The notes under the pieces were generated by a model. That model saw nothing but the letters and a program-made list of their open reading frames with translations, made no database searches and was not told the origin of the DNA. The position numbers and the translations under genes are program-made. From contig CP067345.1 in assembly GCA_020641055.1 (NCBI GenBank), positions 3,465,317 through 3,529,316 on the forward strand: a stretch of 64,000 bases of DNA, read 5' to 3'. How positions within the stretch are numbered: position 1 is the first letter of the stretch; the number at the start of each line of letters is the position of its first letter. The stretch comes from Clostridioides sp. ES-S-0010-02 (GTDB taxonomy: Bacteria; Bacillota; Clostridia; Peptostreptococcales; Peptostreptococcaceae). Below are positions 26,649-35,592 of this stretch, piece by piece.

Positions 26649-27791
26649 CTATCCTAGTACTGCTCTTGAAATAACAACCTTGTGTATTTCTGAAGTACCT
26701 TCGTAAATTTCTGTTATCTTGGCATCTCTGTACATTCTCTCTAATGGATAATCCTTCATATATCCATATCCTCCATGGATTTGAAGAGCTAGGTTTGTAA
26801 CCTCTCTTGCAGTACGTGACGCATTGTATTTTGCCATAGCAGCTTCTTTAGTGTGTCTTTCCCCTCTAGCTTTCAAGTCTGCAGCATAATATACTAACAA
26901 CTTTGCTGATTCCACCATAGTCGCCATATCTGCTATATACCATTGAATACCTTGCAAAGCTGAAATTGGCTTGCCAAACTGAACTCTTTCTTTAGAATAT
27001 TTGATACTCTCTTCTAAAGCACCTTCCGCAATTCCTACAGCTTGAGCTCCAACTCCAATTCTTGCTCCATCTAGACAAGTCATAGCTATGTTAAAGCCTT
27101 TCCCTTCTTTTCCTAATAAATTAGACTTTGGAACTCTACAATTATCAAATATTAACTCTGCAGTTTCTGAACCATGGATACCCATTTTTTCTTCAATTTT
27201 TCCTATTGAAAAACCTGGCGTACCTTTGTCAACGATGATAGCAGACATGCCCTTTATTCCCTTTGATGGCTCTGTCAATGCAAATATTATTAATGATTCT
27301 GCTTGACCTCCACCAGAAATAAAACACTTAGTCCCATTTAAGACGTATTCATCAGTTGCTTCATCAATAATTGCAGTTGTTGCAGCTCTTGCAGCATCTG
27401 AACCAGCATTAGGCTCAGTTAAAGCAAAGGCACCTACACACCCACCTTCAGCCATCATTGGAAGGTATTTTTTCTTTTGTTCCTCAGTACCAAATTTCAA
27501 AATAGCTTGAGCGTATATTGTGTGTATTGATAATATTGCTGCAGATGCTGCACATTTTTTGGCAACCTCAGTAACAACAATTACCTTTTCTATATCTGCT
27601 CCACCAGAACCGCCATACTCTACAGGTGTTCCAATACCATTAAAGCCTATTTTAGCCATTTTGCTAAAAAGCTCTCTTGGAAAAATACCTGTTCTATCTG
27701 TTTCAGCAGCTATTGGTGCTATTTCATTCTCTGCAAATTCTTTTGCTACTCTTTGAAGCATTAGTTGTGCTTCTGTTAATCTAAAATCCAT
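26649..27791 (-). CDS. Acyl-CoA dehydrogenase
   Basis: FAD enzyme (380 aa) that interconverts acyl-CoA and 2-enoyl-CoA with Etf as partner. Signature motifs: GAFALTEPNAGSDA (near 125), TKCFISGGGQAE, and near the C-terminus QIHGGYGYMKDYPLERMYRDAKITEIYEGTSEI; the Glu in YEGTSE is the usual catalytic base of short-chain enzymes. In a fermenter with EtfAB it probably runs in the reductive direction, as butyryl-CoA or crotonobetainyl-CoA reductases do. It is the fourth gene of the cluster, 18 bp after the CoA-transferase. Substrate unknown. Confidence 0.92.
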   Translation of the reverse strand: MDFRLTEAQLMLQRVAKEFAENEIAPIAAETDRTGIFPRELFSKMAKIGFNGIGTPVEYGGSGGADIEKVIVVTEVAKKCAASAAILSIHTIYAQAILKFGTEEQKKKYLPMMAEGGCVGAFALTEPNAGSDAARAATTAIIDEATDEYVLNGTKCFISGGGQAESLIIFALTEPSKGIKGMSAIIVDKGTPGFSIGKIEEKMGIHGSETAELIFDNCRVPKSNLLGKEGKGFNIAMTCLDGARIGVGAQAVGIAEGALEESIKYSKERVQFGKPISALQGIQWYIADMATMVESAKLLVYYAADLKARGERHTKEAAMAKYNASRTAREVTNLALQIHGGYGYMKDYPLERMYRDAKITEIYEGTSEIHKVVISRAVLG

Positions 27792-27809
27792 AAAATTTCC
27801 TCCTATTCA

Positions 27810-29042
27810 TTAACGTACTTCACATGTTTCTTTATTCATTGCTACAATTCCAGACTCAATTAGAACTTCTATATCAGAATCACTGTATCCAAGCTCTCTC
27901 AATATCTCATCTGAATGTTCTCCTATAAGTGGAGCATCACAAGTCATGTTAACTTCAATGTTCCCAAACTTAACTGGAGTGGATGCAAGCATTGTCTTAT
28001 TTCCATTTTTACTTGTATGTTCATATATATAGTTATTAGCAATAGCTTGTTCATCAGTTACCACATCATTAACATGTTGAATTCTCTCATGGGCTATATC
28101 CGCAGTAGTAAGCTTTTCAACCATCTCATTTTGAGTAAATTTTGCAAATTCACCATCCAAAATATTAATAAGTTCTGTAGCATTTTTCTTACTTTCTACT
28201 GAAGATGCAAATTTCTCTTCTTTTATTAAATCTTCTCTTCCAAATAATCTGCAAAGTGCCTCAAAATATCTTTCATGCTCTAGAATGCTTAAGAATATCC
28301 ACTTTCCATCCTTACAACGATAAGAGTTTATTACTGGAGAAATTGCATTTTTTCTAGTTTTTGGATACTCATCGCTAAACTGTGTAGATGCTAATAAAGA
28401 TGATGCATTCCATATTGCTTGTCCAAATAAAGATGCCATTACTTTTTGTCCTTTTCCAGTCTTAGCTTGTTGGTATAAAGCTGCACATATACCTCCAGAT
28501 AAACTGCAAGAAGTTGTGGCATCTCCAAAGGCTATAGGTGGGTTTATTGGACTTGTATCCTTCTCTGCAATATCAAGCATAGCTCCACTTCTTGCCCAAA
28601 AAGCAACTGTATCAAAACCTGCATTATCCTTAGCAGGTCCGAAATCACCAAACCCATTTATTTGTCCCCAGATAAGATGTGGATGCTTTTTACTTAATGA
28701 TTCATAATCAAGACCTAGTCTTTTTAGCGCTCCTGTTCTATAGCTTGAAACAAATACGTTTGCTTCACTTAAAAGCTTATCCATAATTTCAATTCCAGCC
28801 TCACTCTTAAGATTTATAGACAAGCCTCTTTTATTTGAATTATATGTGCTGTAAAAAGGATTATTATAATCATCTATTGGCATTGTCATTGTTGCCCCTG
28901 TCTTTCTTCCTGGGTCTCCAAAGCTTGGTTCTACCTTAATAACATCAGCACCCCAGTCAGCTAATATTTTAGAAGTACCTGGACCTGCTACAAAATATGT
29001 TAAGTCAATGACCTTAACTCCTTCTAATGGTTTATTTAACAC
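27810..29042 (-). CDS. Class III CoA-transferase (CaiB/BaiF family)
   Basis: Moves CoA between carboxylic acids, activating the substrate of the pathway. Typical family N-terminus LEGVKVIDLTYFVAGPGTSKILADWG, the KVEPSFGDPGR loop, the SNKRGLSINLKS segment, and FGDATTSCSLSGG where the Asp (about residue 174) aligns with the catalytic Asp of formyl-CoA and crotonobetaine transferases. The GTG at 29042 is correctly spaced from AAGGAGG, whereas the TTG at 29048 is too close. Acceptor unknown; a CaiB-like role in CoA recycling fits the CaiABD-FixAB-like neighbours. Confidence 0.9.
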   Translation of the reverse strand: MLNKPLEGVKVIDLTYFVAGPGTSKILADWGADVIKVEPSFGDPGRKTGATMTMPIDDYNNPFYSTYNSNKRGLSINLKSEAGIEIMDKLLSEANVFVSSYRTGALKRLGLDYESLSKKHPHLIWGQINGFGDFGPAKDNAGFDTVAFWARSGAMLDIAEKDTSPINPPIAFGDATTSCSLSGGICAALYQQAKTGKGQKVMASLFGQAIWNASSLLASTQFSDEYPKTRKNAISPVINSYRCKDGKWIFLSILEHERYFEALCRLFGREDLIKEEKFASSVESKKNATELINILDGEFAKFTQNEMVEKLTTADIAHERIQHVNDVVTDEQAIANNYIYEHTSKNGNKTMLASTPVKFGNIEVNMTCDAPLIGEHSDEILRELGYSDSDIEVLIESGIVAMNKETCEVR

Positions 29043-29179
29043 TTTCAATTCCTCCTTATACTGTCAACTTGTTATTTTAAATATGGTATTTATGTTATTA
29101 AAACATAAAATTTATTATACATACTTTGAAAATTGATTCTACAATATCAAAATATAATTTATACTTTTTATCTTTTCTG

Positions 29180-30520
29180 TTATGGTAATCCTGGGAACAT
29201 CGTAAACAGAAGAACTGCTACTACAGTTCCAATAATCGGGGTTAAAACAGTTACCCAGAATATTGGCATATAAGCATCCTTATGTGATTCATTACATAGA
29301 CCATTTGTTACAGTAACGATATATCCATTATGTGGAAGCGAATCTAATGCTGCTGACGAAATTGCCATAGTTCTAGTTAATGCAGCAGCAGAAACACCCT
29401 TAGCTAAAAATACTGGTCCAAGAAGTGGAGCCGCAATTCCAAGTCCACCTGAAGCTGACCCACAGATACCTGCAATAACTGTAGTCCCAACTGCAGCCCC
29501 TGCAATAGGAGGTCCAGGAATATTAGTCATAGCATTAACTATGAAGTCAAAACCAACTGCTGATTTTACAACTGAGCCAAATGCAACTACAGCACAAGTA
29601 TTACATATTGCTACTACTGTAGTTTTACATGCATCACCAACATGTCCAACTATTTTGGTATTATCTTGATATTTATTTAACAATAAATACACTAATAAAG
29701 CTCCAATAAATACTCCTACCTCAATTGGTACTATTGCTTTTCCATTAATTTTCACATTGATTATCAAGATTGATACTATTAATGGAATTAATGCAATTAG
29801 ACCATTAGGACCATTTTCTCTCTTGGAATTAGTTGCTGCTACTTCATCAAATGTATCTGATTCATGTGCTATAAAATGCCCACCATTAGCCTTTTCTTTT
29901 GAAACCATTTTGTATAAAATAATGCTTCCAACTATAAACATTACTGCACATGATATAAATCCATTTACTGCTCCAGCCATAATATCTGTTCCTAATGTTG
30001 AAGCTGGGACAATATTCTGAATCTGAGGTGCCCCTGGTGCAACCATAGCAAAAGTTGAACATCCAAAAGTCAAGGCTGCTGGTATAAATCGTCGTGGCAA
30101 ATCAGCTTCTTTAAAAATTTCTAAAGCTATCGGAAACACAGCAAAACTTACAACAAAAACGCTTACTCCCCCATAGGCTAATATTCCACACGCTATTGGA
30201 ATAGAAAGTAATGCTTTATCCTTCCCAATCCATCTTACAATCATCTTAGCAATAGATTTTGCTCCTCCAGTAATCTCCATTATTTTTCCCATTAAGGTAC
30301 CTGTTAGGAAAATAAAGAAATTTGCCTGAAGAAATCCAACAAATCCTGTCATATAATCCACCTTAAGTGCATCATACACATTTAAATTTCCTGTTATAGC
30401 AACTAATAATGAACATACAATTGCTATTATAAAAATATTTACGCCCTTCATAACCATTACAACTAGAAGGGATAGGGCTATGATAATCCCTACTAAACTT
30501 ATAATTACTCCCGTATTCAT
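29180..30520 (-). CDS. GntP-family carboxylate permease
   Basis: Integral membrane transporter (446 aa) with about twelve hydrophobic segments, of the gluconate permease (GntP) family. Typical stretches are FFIFLTGTLMGKIMEITGGAKSIA, FGCSTFAMVAPGAPQIQN, and GICGSASGGLGIAAPLLGPVFL. Family members import gluconate, hydroxybutyrate or other hydroxy acids with protons. Lying between the crotonase and the CoA-transferase in a sigma-54-driven cluster, it most likely imports the carboxylic acid that is then activated and reduced. Substrate is unknown. Confidence 0.85.
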   Translation of the reverse strand: MNTGVIISLVGIIIALSLLVVMVMKGVNIFIIAIVCSLLVAITGNLNVYDALKVDYMTGFVGFLQANFFIFLTGTLMGKIMEITGGAKSIAKMIVRWIGKDKALLSIPIACGILAYGGVSVFVVSFAVFPIALEIFKEADLPRRFIPAALTFGCSTFAMVAPGAPQIQNIVPASTLGTDIMAGAVNGFISCAVMFIVGSIILYKMVSKEKANGGHFIAHESDTFDEVAATNSKRENGPNGLIALIPLIVSILIINVKINGKAIVPIEVGVFIGALLVYLLLNKYQDNTKIVGHVGDACKTTVVAICNTCAVVAFGSVVKSAVGFDFIVNAMTNIPGPPIAGAAVGTTVIAGICGSASGGLGIAAPLLGPVFLAKGVSAAALTRTMAISSAALDSLPHNGYIVTVTNGLCNESHKDAYMPIFWVTVLTPIIGTVVAVLLFTMFPGLP

Positions 30521-30620
30521 AAATTAACTCCTTTTAAAATTAAACTATAAAACTATATGTATTTTTTCACGAAATTTAGATTTTAAATATGTTCTATATT
30601 TGTTTCAATAGTTATAATAG

Positions 30621-31415
30621 CTACTTATTTTCAAAAATCGGTTTTCTCTTTTCTATAAAGGCATTCATTCCTTCTTGCTTATCTCTTGTAGCAAAAGTTA
30701 AACCTGCAATATCTTTCTCTAATTCAAGAGCATTTTTTAAATCCATATCTATCCCCTTATTAATAACAACTTTTGCATATCTTATTGCTATTGGTGCTTT
30801 TTCAACTATTTGGTTCATCATATTCATCGACTCTTGTAAAAGCAAATCACTTGGAACCACTTTATTAATAAGACCAATAGATTTAGCTTCTTCTGCATCT
30901 ACTTGCCTTCCTGTAAAAATTAATTCTTTGGCTATCCCAGTTCCAACAAGTCTTGATAATCTTTGAGTTCCACCAAAACATGGAATGACTCCTAAATTAA
31001 CTTCAGGTTGCCCAAATATAGCCTTTTCTGATGCAATTCTAATGTCACAGCTCATAGCAAGTTCACATCCACCACCTAATGCATATCCATTAACTGCTGC
31101 TATTACTGTTTTCTCAAGAGCTTCAATTTTATCGAAAATCCCTTGGGCATAACCTGCATATTTTCTGCCTTCTTCACTTTTATAGTTTTGCATCTGACGT
31201 ATGTCAGCTCCAGCTACAAAAACTTTGCCTTCTCCAGTAATAATAACTCCTAATATTTCATCCTTTTCTGATACTACATCAATAACTTGAGATAATTCTC
31301 TAAGAGTGTCATTGTTAAGAGCATTTAAAGCTTTAGGTCTATTTATAGTAATAACACAGACTTTATCCTTAACTTCCACCTTAAGATTTTTCAAATTGTC
31401 CATTACAAATCCCAT
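30621..31415 (-). CDS. Enoyl-CoA hydratase/isomerase (crotonase family)
   Basis: Adds or removes water at the double bond of an enoyl-CoA. 264 aa. The oxyanion-hole segments are VAGADIRQM (near 65) and NGYALGGGCELAMSCDIRIAS (near 105); GQPEVNLGVIPCFGGTQRLSRLVG carries both catalytic Glu positions in the hydratase pattern, so it is an active hydratase. First gene of the cluster, directly behind the sigma-54 promoter. Of three nearby ATGs, the one at 31415 is best spaced from GGGGGG; a later start at MDNLKNL is also possible. Confidence 0.9.
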   Translation of the reverse strand: MGFVMDNLKNLKVEVKDKVCVITINRPKALNALNNDTLRELSQVIDVVSEKDEILGVIITGEGKVFVAGADIRQMQNYKSEEGRKYAGYAQGIFDKIEALEKTVIAAVNGYALGGGCELAMSCDIRIASEKAIFGQPEVNLGVIPCFGGTQRLSRLVGTGIAKELIFTGRQVDAEEAKSIGLINKVVPSDLLLQESMNMMNQIVEKAPIAIRYAKVVINKGIDMDLKNALELEKDIAGLTFATRDKQEGMNAFIEKRKPIFENK

Positions 31416-31472
31416 CATATTCCCCCCATTATTTATTGTTATTTTTTCTACACTTTCTTGTTAATATATAGT

Positions 31473-31488
31473 AGCAAGTTCTACGCCA
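31473..31488 (-). promoter_or_regulatory. Sigma-54 (-24/-12) promoter of the acyl-CoA cluster
   Basis: The minus strand reads TGGCGTAGAACTTGCT, matching TGGCAC-N5-TTGCW with the invariant GG and GC at the right spacing. It lies about 60 bp before the crotonase start codon. Together with the nearby sigma-54 activator gene and upstream palindromes, it is convincing. Confidence 0.88.
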
Positions 31489-31657
31489 ACTTATATTTAA
31501 TTTCTCTATTTTTGTTAAAAAACTGTTTTTTTTGATAAAATAAACAAAATATACATAAATTTCACTGAATTTTTAATAGTTTTTAACTTTAGAATTGATT
31601 AGATTGTAATTCACGAAAGAATTTTTATCCAACAAAACCCATAAAACAATATTTTTG

Positions 31658-31724
31658 TCTCATTTTCGAGAAAATACTTAAAAAACACAGTCTCATTTTT
31701 GAGAATGCGGTCTCACTTTTGATA
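31658..31724 (-). promoter_or_regulatory. Three upstream activator sites (probable enhancer)
   Basis: TCTCATTTTCGAGA (31658-31671), TCTCATTTTTGAGA (31691-31704) and TCTCACTTTTGATA (31711-31724) share one palindromic pattern, TCTCA-N4/5-GAGA, the third being degenerate. They begin about 170 bp upstream of the -24/-12 element, the normal distance for sigma-54 enhancers. The intervals of 33 and 20 bp suggest binding of several activator dimers. Confidence 0.72.
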
Positions 31725-31891
31725 TTTTCACTAAAATAGTTTAGGTAATATATTCACAAGTTTATTTGAACTCTAATAAGGAGGCCTTTATTCAACATAT
31801 AAATAGTTTATTCTCTATTAATTTAAATTGTTAATACTTTAGTTTAGTACATCTATGTACCTGTTCTAATAGTATAAATTTTTTAACGAAA

Positions 31892-31936
31892 ATAGGAAAA
31901 TCCAAAAAGACTTAGTGTCTAAATAGATTTTCCTAT
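31892..31936 (-). terminator. Hairpin downstream of the CoA-transferase remnant
   Basis: ATAGGAAAATC pairs with GATTTTCCTAT, with an inner AGAC/GTCT. It lies 85 bp beyond the stop codon of the pseudogene and probably is its old terminator, isolating the sigma-54 control region. Confidence 0.6.
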
Positions 31937-32020
31937 CTTAAATGCTTCTGATAATTTTAGATTTGATTTACAATTCTTAGAAGATAATGAATATTATATT
32001 TATACTTTTCCTCTAAAATT

Positions 32021-32213
32021 AGATAACTCCATTTTCTTTTAAATAATTTATTTTACCACTATCAAAGCCAAGCCAACTTCTATAAATCTCCTCATTATTT
32101 TCTCCTAAAGATGGCGCTGGTACATTAATTTGAGCTTTTGTTGTCATTAACTTAACTGGATTTCCATTGACTCTCATGTCTCCTATAATAGGATGTTTAA
32201 TATCTACAATATT
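32021..32213 (-). pseudogene. 3' remnant of a class III CoA-transferase gene
   Basis: A 64-codon open stretch without start codon, bounded upstream by a stop. It reads as the C-terminus of a CaiB/BaiF transferase: VDIKHPIIGDMRVNGNPVKL, then APSLGENNEEIYRSWLGF, ending LKENGVI. The GENNEEIY box is the family's typical end. The upstream 85 percent of the gene is gone. The intact relative at 27810-29042 is too different at its C-terminus to be the direct source. Confidence 0.8.
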
Positions 32214-32256
32214 TTATAAGATATATTTTTATAGAACAATTTTTATAGACATAAAA

Positions 32257-32308
32257 ACACCTCTGAACCATATTAACATATTATTATGCAAACATGGCTC
32301 AGAGGTGT
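32257..32308 (-). terminator. Terminator of the yebC-like gene
   Basis: ACACCTCTGA-type arm pairs with TCAGAGGTGT, extended by CCAT/ATGG after one mismatch, 26 bp beyond the stop codon, with a T-rich stretch on the minus strand. Confidence 0.85.
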
Positions 32309-32333
32309 ATACATTTCTAAGATATTAGAATAT

Positions 32334-33056
32334 TTATTCTTCCATTTCCCAGTTATGATATATATCTTGAACATCATCATCTTCTTCAAGCATATCAACT
32401 AATTTATTCATCATTTTTAAATGAGATTCTTCAGTTAGTACAGTTGTAGTTTGAGGTATCATCTTTACATCAGCAGATATAAATTCATACCCTTTTGCTT
32501 TTAATTCATCACGAACACTAGAAAAATCTTCTGGTGTAGTTATTATTTCATAACCATCTTCTTCTGTTATAAAATCTTCAGCACCTGCTTCTAATGCAAC
32601 ATCCATTAATTCTTCCTCTGAAACGCCATCTCCTGCACCAACTAATATTTGTCCTTTGTTATCAAACATAAAAGACACACATCCAGTAGTTCCTAGGTTT
32701 CCTCCGTTTTTATCAAAGTAATATCTTACATTACCAGCAGTTCTATTTTTATTGTCAGTTAAAGTCTCTACTATAACAGCAACCCCACCAGGTCCATATC
32801 CTTCATAAACTATAGTTTCATAGTCTTCTCCAGCACCTGCACCAGCACCTTTAGCAACAGCTCTATCTATATTATCATTTGGCATATTATCTGCCTTAGC
32901 TTTTTCTATAGCTGTTTTTAATGCTGCATTATATTCTGGGTCTGCTCCACCTTCTTTAGCTGCAACGGCTATTGCTCTAGCATGTTTAGTAAATATTTTT
33001 GCTCTTTGAGCATCTTGTTTACCTTTTCTATTAATTATATTTCCTATACGTCCCAT
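32334..33056 (-). CDS. yebC: YebC/PmpR-family DNA-binding or translation factor
   Basis: Conserved cytoplasmic protein (240 aa from this start). Family hallmarks: [20 protein letters not shown] at the N-terminus, [31 protein letters not shown], and [23 protein letters not shown]. The ATG at 33056 follows AAGGAG at 8 bases and gives the standard N-terminus. YebC proteins were named transcriptional regulators; recent work on YebC2/TACO1-type members links them to translation through proline stretches. Which activity this one has is not visible. It is monocistronic, followed by a terminator. Confidence 0.92.
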   Translation of the reverse strand: MGRIGNIINRKGKQDAQRAKIFTKHARAIAVAAKEGGADPEYNAALKTAIEKAKADNMPNDNIDRAVAKGAGAGAGEDYETIVYEGYGPGGVAVIVETLTDNKNRTAGNVRYYFDKNGGNLGTTGCVSFMFDNKGQILVGAGDGVSEEELMDVALEAGAEDFITEEDGYEIITTPEDFSSVRDELKAKGYEFISADVKMIPQTTTVLTEESHLKMMNKLVDMLEEDDDVQDIYHNWEMEE

Positions 33057-33138
33057 ATTTCCACTCCTTAATACGTACAATTAATTATTCTAATTTTTAT
33101 CACTTGTAAATTTTATCACAAATCTTGAAAATAGTAAA

Positions 33139-33894
33139 TTAGAACTTAGGAGGTTGTGCAGGCGTTTTTCTCTTGTGTTCACTTATTCTATGAAGTCTTT
33201 CTATTATCTCTTGGTCTCTTTGAGGAACTTCATCTAATCTACCTTCTAATACAGCATCTATCATATTGTAAGTAGTTCCCATTTCATTTTCATCTGTTTG
33301 TCCTTCCCAAAGACCTGCTGAAGGAGCTTTATTTATTAAATCTTCATGAACACCAAGTTCTTTTGCCCATTCGTATACTTCAGCTTTAGTTAAATTTGCA
33401 ATTGGTAAAATGTCAACTCCACCATCACCAAACTTAGTAAAGTATCCAGTGTGTATTTCTGCAGCATTATCTGTACCAACAACTAAATATCCTAAGTTAT
33501 TAGCAATTGTGTAAATAGTACTCATTCTTACTCTTGCTCTTAAATTTGCATCTGTCATTTTTAAATATTCTTCTCTATATAAATGTTTCTCTTTTAAATT
33601 TCCTACCACCATGTCTAATATAGCACTTTGTGGTTCTATAAGGTCTAAATCAAGATATTCTATATCACATCCTTCTATAACCTTAAGTGCATCTTCTCTA
33701 TCTTGAGGATTACTTTTTATGCTCATTATAACTCCCATAGAGTTTTCTGGAAAAGCTTTTTTAATTAAATTGGCAACTACTGCTGAATCAATTCCTCCAG
33801 ATACACCAACAATTAATCCTTTTGCATTTGCCTCATTAACCTTATTTTTAAGCCATTCTACAGTTTTGTCTATTTGTATTTTTATATTCGACAT
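33139..33894 (-). CDS. nadE: NH3-dependent NAD+ synthetase
   Basis: Converts deamido-NAD to NAD with ammonia and ATP, last step of NAD synthesis. 251 aa, the length of the ammonia-dependent form; no glutaminase domain. The ATP pyrophosphatase P-loop GVSGGIDSAVVANL lies near residue 30. YTKFGDGGVDILPIANLTKAEVY and KAPSAGLWEGQTDENEMG are the usual substrate loops. Start ATG sits behind a GAGGAG site. It lies upstream of yebC by about 80 bp, perhaps separately transcribed. Confidence 0.95.
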   Translation of the reverse strand: MSNIKIQIDKTVEWLKNKVNEANAKGLIVGVSGGIDSAVVANLIKKAFPENSMGVIMSIKSNPQDREDALKVIEGCDIEYLDLDLIEPQSAILDMVVGNLKEKHLYREEYLKMTDANLRARVRMSTIYTIANNLGYLVVGTDNAAEIHTGYFTKFGDGGVDILPIANLTKAEVYEWAKELGVHEDLINKAPSAGLWEGQTDENEMGTTYNMIDAVLEGRLDEVPQRDQEIIERLHRISEHKRKTPAQPPKF

Positions 33895-34071
33895 TGTTAT
33901 CTCCTCTCAATTTACTACTTTGTTTTAATATATTATACCATATATTAATATGTTGTTTTAACATGTTTTTTTTTATTCAAATTTAAGCAAAAATGAAAGA
34001 TTATATTTAATATTATTTTATATAAATATAATTTGCCTATTTTGGTAAAACTATTTTAGAAGGTGGTTTTT

Positions 34072-34458
34072 ATGAAAAATACTAATAACTTAAGGAAAAA
34101 ATATTTTGATTTCAATATAAAAAATACGATAATTGGAGTATTTACAGGATTTATAAACGGAGTATTTGGCTCTGGAGGTGGTACTCTTTTAGTCCCAATA
34201 TTAAATGATATTGTGAAGGTAGAAGAACATAAATCTCATGCAACAGCTCTTTCTATAATCATTTTCTTGACAACAGCAAGTTCTGTTTTATATGTTTCTA
34301 AAGGAACTTACGACATTAACTTAACAATAAAAGTTGCGGCAGGAAGTATTGTTGGTGGTATTATAGGGGCTAAATTACTAAATAAAGTTACTGGAAAGTT
34401 TCTTAGGATTTCTTTTGGCTTGATTATGATAATTGCAGCATTAAGGATGGTGTTTTAA
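34072..34458 (+). CDS. TauE/SafE-type membrane exporter, N-terminal half protein
   Basis: A protein of 128 aa with about four membrane helices. It carries the family motif FINGVFGSGGGTLLVPILN (near residue 30) and HATALSIIIFLTTASS. Complete TauE/SafE (DUF81) proteins are about 250 aa and contain two such halves; this gene encodes only one. Its stop overlaps the start of the next gene (TAATG), which encodes the matching half, so the two very likely form one heteromeric transporter of sulfur or organic anions. The ATG at 34072 is well placed behind AAGGTGG. Confidence 0.82.
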   Translation: MKNTNNLRKKYFDFNIKNTIIGVFTGFINGVFGSGGGTLLVPILNDIVKVEEHKSHATALSIIIFLTTASSVLYVSKGTYDINLTIKVAAGSIVGGIIGAKLLNKVTGKFLRISFGLIMIIAALRMVF

Positions 34459-34829
34459 TGTTATTTGCTTTAATTGGATTTTTTGCAGGAATTATTGGAG
34501 GAATGGGAATGGGCGGTGGAACTATTCTTATTCCTGCTCTCGTTTTACTTGCTGGTATAGATACTAAAATAGCACAGAGTGTAAACTTACTTTCCTCCAT
34601 ACCTATGACTTTGATAGCATTAGCTATACATATCAAAAATAAAAACGTAATTTTCAAATTAGTTATTCCAATAGCTGTATTTGGAGTGTTAGGAGCTATA
34701 TTTGGCTCACTATTAGCTAATTATTTATCGTCTGATATATTGAAGAAAATATTTGGAGTGTTTTTACTTTTAGTTGGTTTATTTGAAGTTAAAAAAGGAT
34801 TCTGTGCAAAGTCTGATAAAAGCCATTAA
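34458..34829 (+). CDS. TauE/SafE-type membrane exporter, C-terminal half protein
   Basis: A protein of 123 aa with about four membrane helices. FFAGIIGGMGMGGGTILIPALVLLAG repeats the family motif seen in the first half; QSVNLLSSIPMTLIALAIH matches the second conserved region. Translation is coupled to the preceding gene by the TAATG overlap. The two halves mirror the internal duplication of the full-length family. Substrate unknown; a sulfite, taurine or thiosulfate-like anion is typical. Confidence 0.82.
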   Translation: MLFALIGFFAGIIGGMGMGGGTILIPALVLLAGIDTKIAQSVNLLSSIPMTLIALAIHIKNKNVIFKLVIPIAVFGVLGAIFGSLLANYLSSDILKKIFGVFLLLVGLFEVKKGFCAKSDKSH

Positions 34830-34857
34830 ATTATTTTAATATAAATTAATGGCTTTT
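34818..34857 (+). terminator. Terminator of the split TauE gene pair
   Basis: AAAAGCCATTAA pairs with TTAATGGCTTTT (12 bp); the 5' arm includes the stop codon of the second gene, and the stem is followed by a T-rich tract. Confidence 0.85.
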
Positions 34858-34947
34858 ATTTTCTATATAACTATTCTATTTTTATGCTTTTATCTTCTAT
34901 ATTGCTACTCTACTTTTTTACTTTTAGCTTAAATTACAGTAAGATTT

Positions 34948-35592
34948 TTATAGTAAAATTTCTCCATCCTGTTCAGATAAATAAAATTCTTCTCCTAAAA
35001 CTATCTTTCCTGTTCCACTTGTTATATCAATCATTTTCTCTGATAGTTTTTCCACATCTTCTAACTTTGAATATACTATTATCTCAACATTATCCTCATA
35101 TATGGTATCTTTTATAAAGTACCCTAAATTCATCAGTTCATTTTGTACCTTTCCAAGTTGAGTATAATCTATCTTAACTTTAACTTCTTGGTACATTACC
35201 TTACTGATTATTTTTCCAGCTTCTAAGCCTAATTTAGCACCTTTTGTATAAGCTCTAACCAGACCACCTGCACCTAATTTTATACCACCAAAATATCTAG
35301 TGACAACTACTACTACATCTCTCAAGTCCTCTTTTTTTATAACTTCTAATGTTGGTATCCCTGCTGTTCCTTGTGGCTCTCCATCATCACTATACCTTTG
35401 TATATTCATATTTTGTCCAACTGTATAAGCCCACACATTATGATTTGCATCTTTGTGTTTTTTCTTTATTTCATTTATAAATTCTACTGCTTCTTCTTCA
35501 CTTTGTATAGGCTTAGCATATCCAATAAAAACAGATTTTTCAATTGTTATTTCATCTGTTCCAAATTCGTGTAATGTCCTATAATTACTCAT
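34948..35592 (-). CDS. YigZ/IMPACT-family protein
   Basis: A protein of 214 aa of the UPF0029 (IMPACT/YigZ) family. The N-terminal domain shows KKHKDANHNVWAYTVG, YSDDGEPQGTAGIPTLEVI and VVTRYFGGIKLGAGGLVRAYT, the strongly conserved core. A C-terminal DUF1949-type ferredoxin-like domain (about 135-205) follows. The ATG at 35592 follows AGGAGG; the ORF start at 35616 overlaps that site. The biochemical role in bacteria is not settled; a regulatory or RNA-related function is suspected. Confidence 0.9.
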   Translation of the reverse strand: MSNYRTLHEFGTDEITIEKSVFIGYAKPIQSEEEAVEFINEIKKKHKDANHNVWAYTVGQNMNIQRYSDDGEPQGTAGIPTLEVIKKEDLRDVVVVVTRYFGGIKLGAGGLVRAYTKGAKLGLEAGKIISKVMYQEVKVKIDYTQLGKVQNELMNLGYFIKDTIYEDNVEIIVYSKLEDVEKLSEKMIDITSGTGKIVLGEEFYLSEQDGEILL

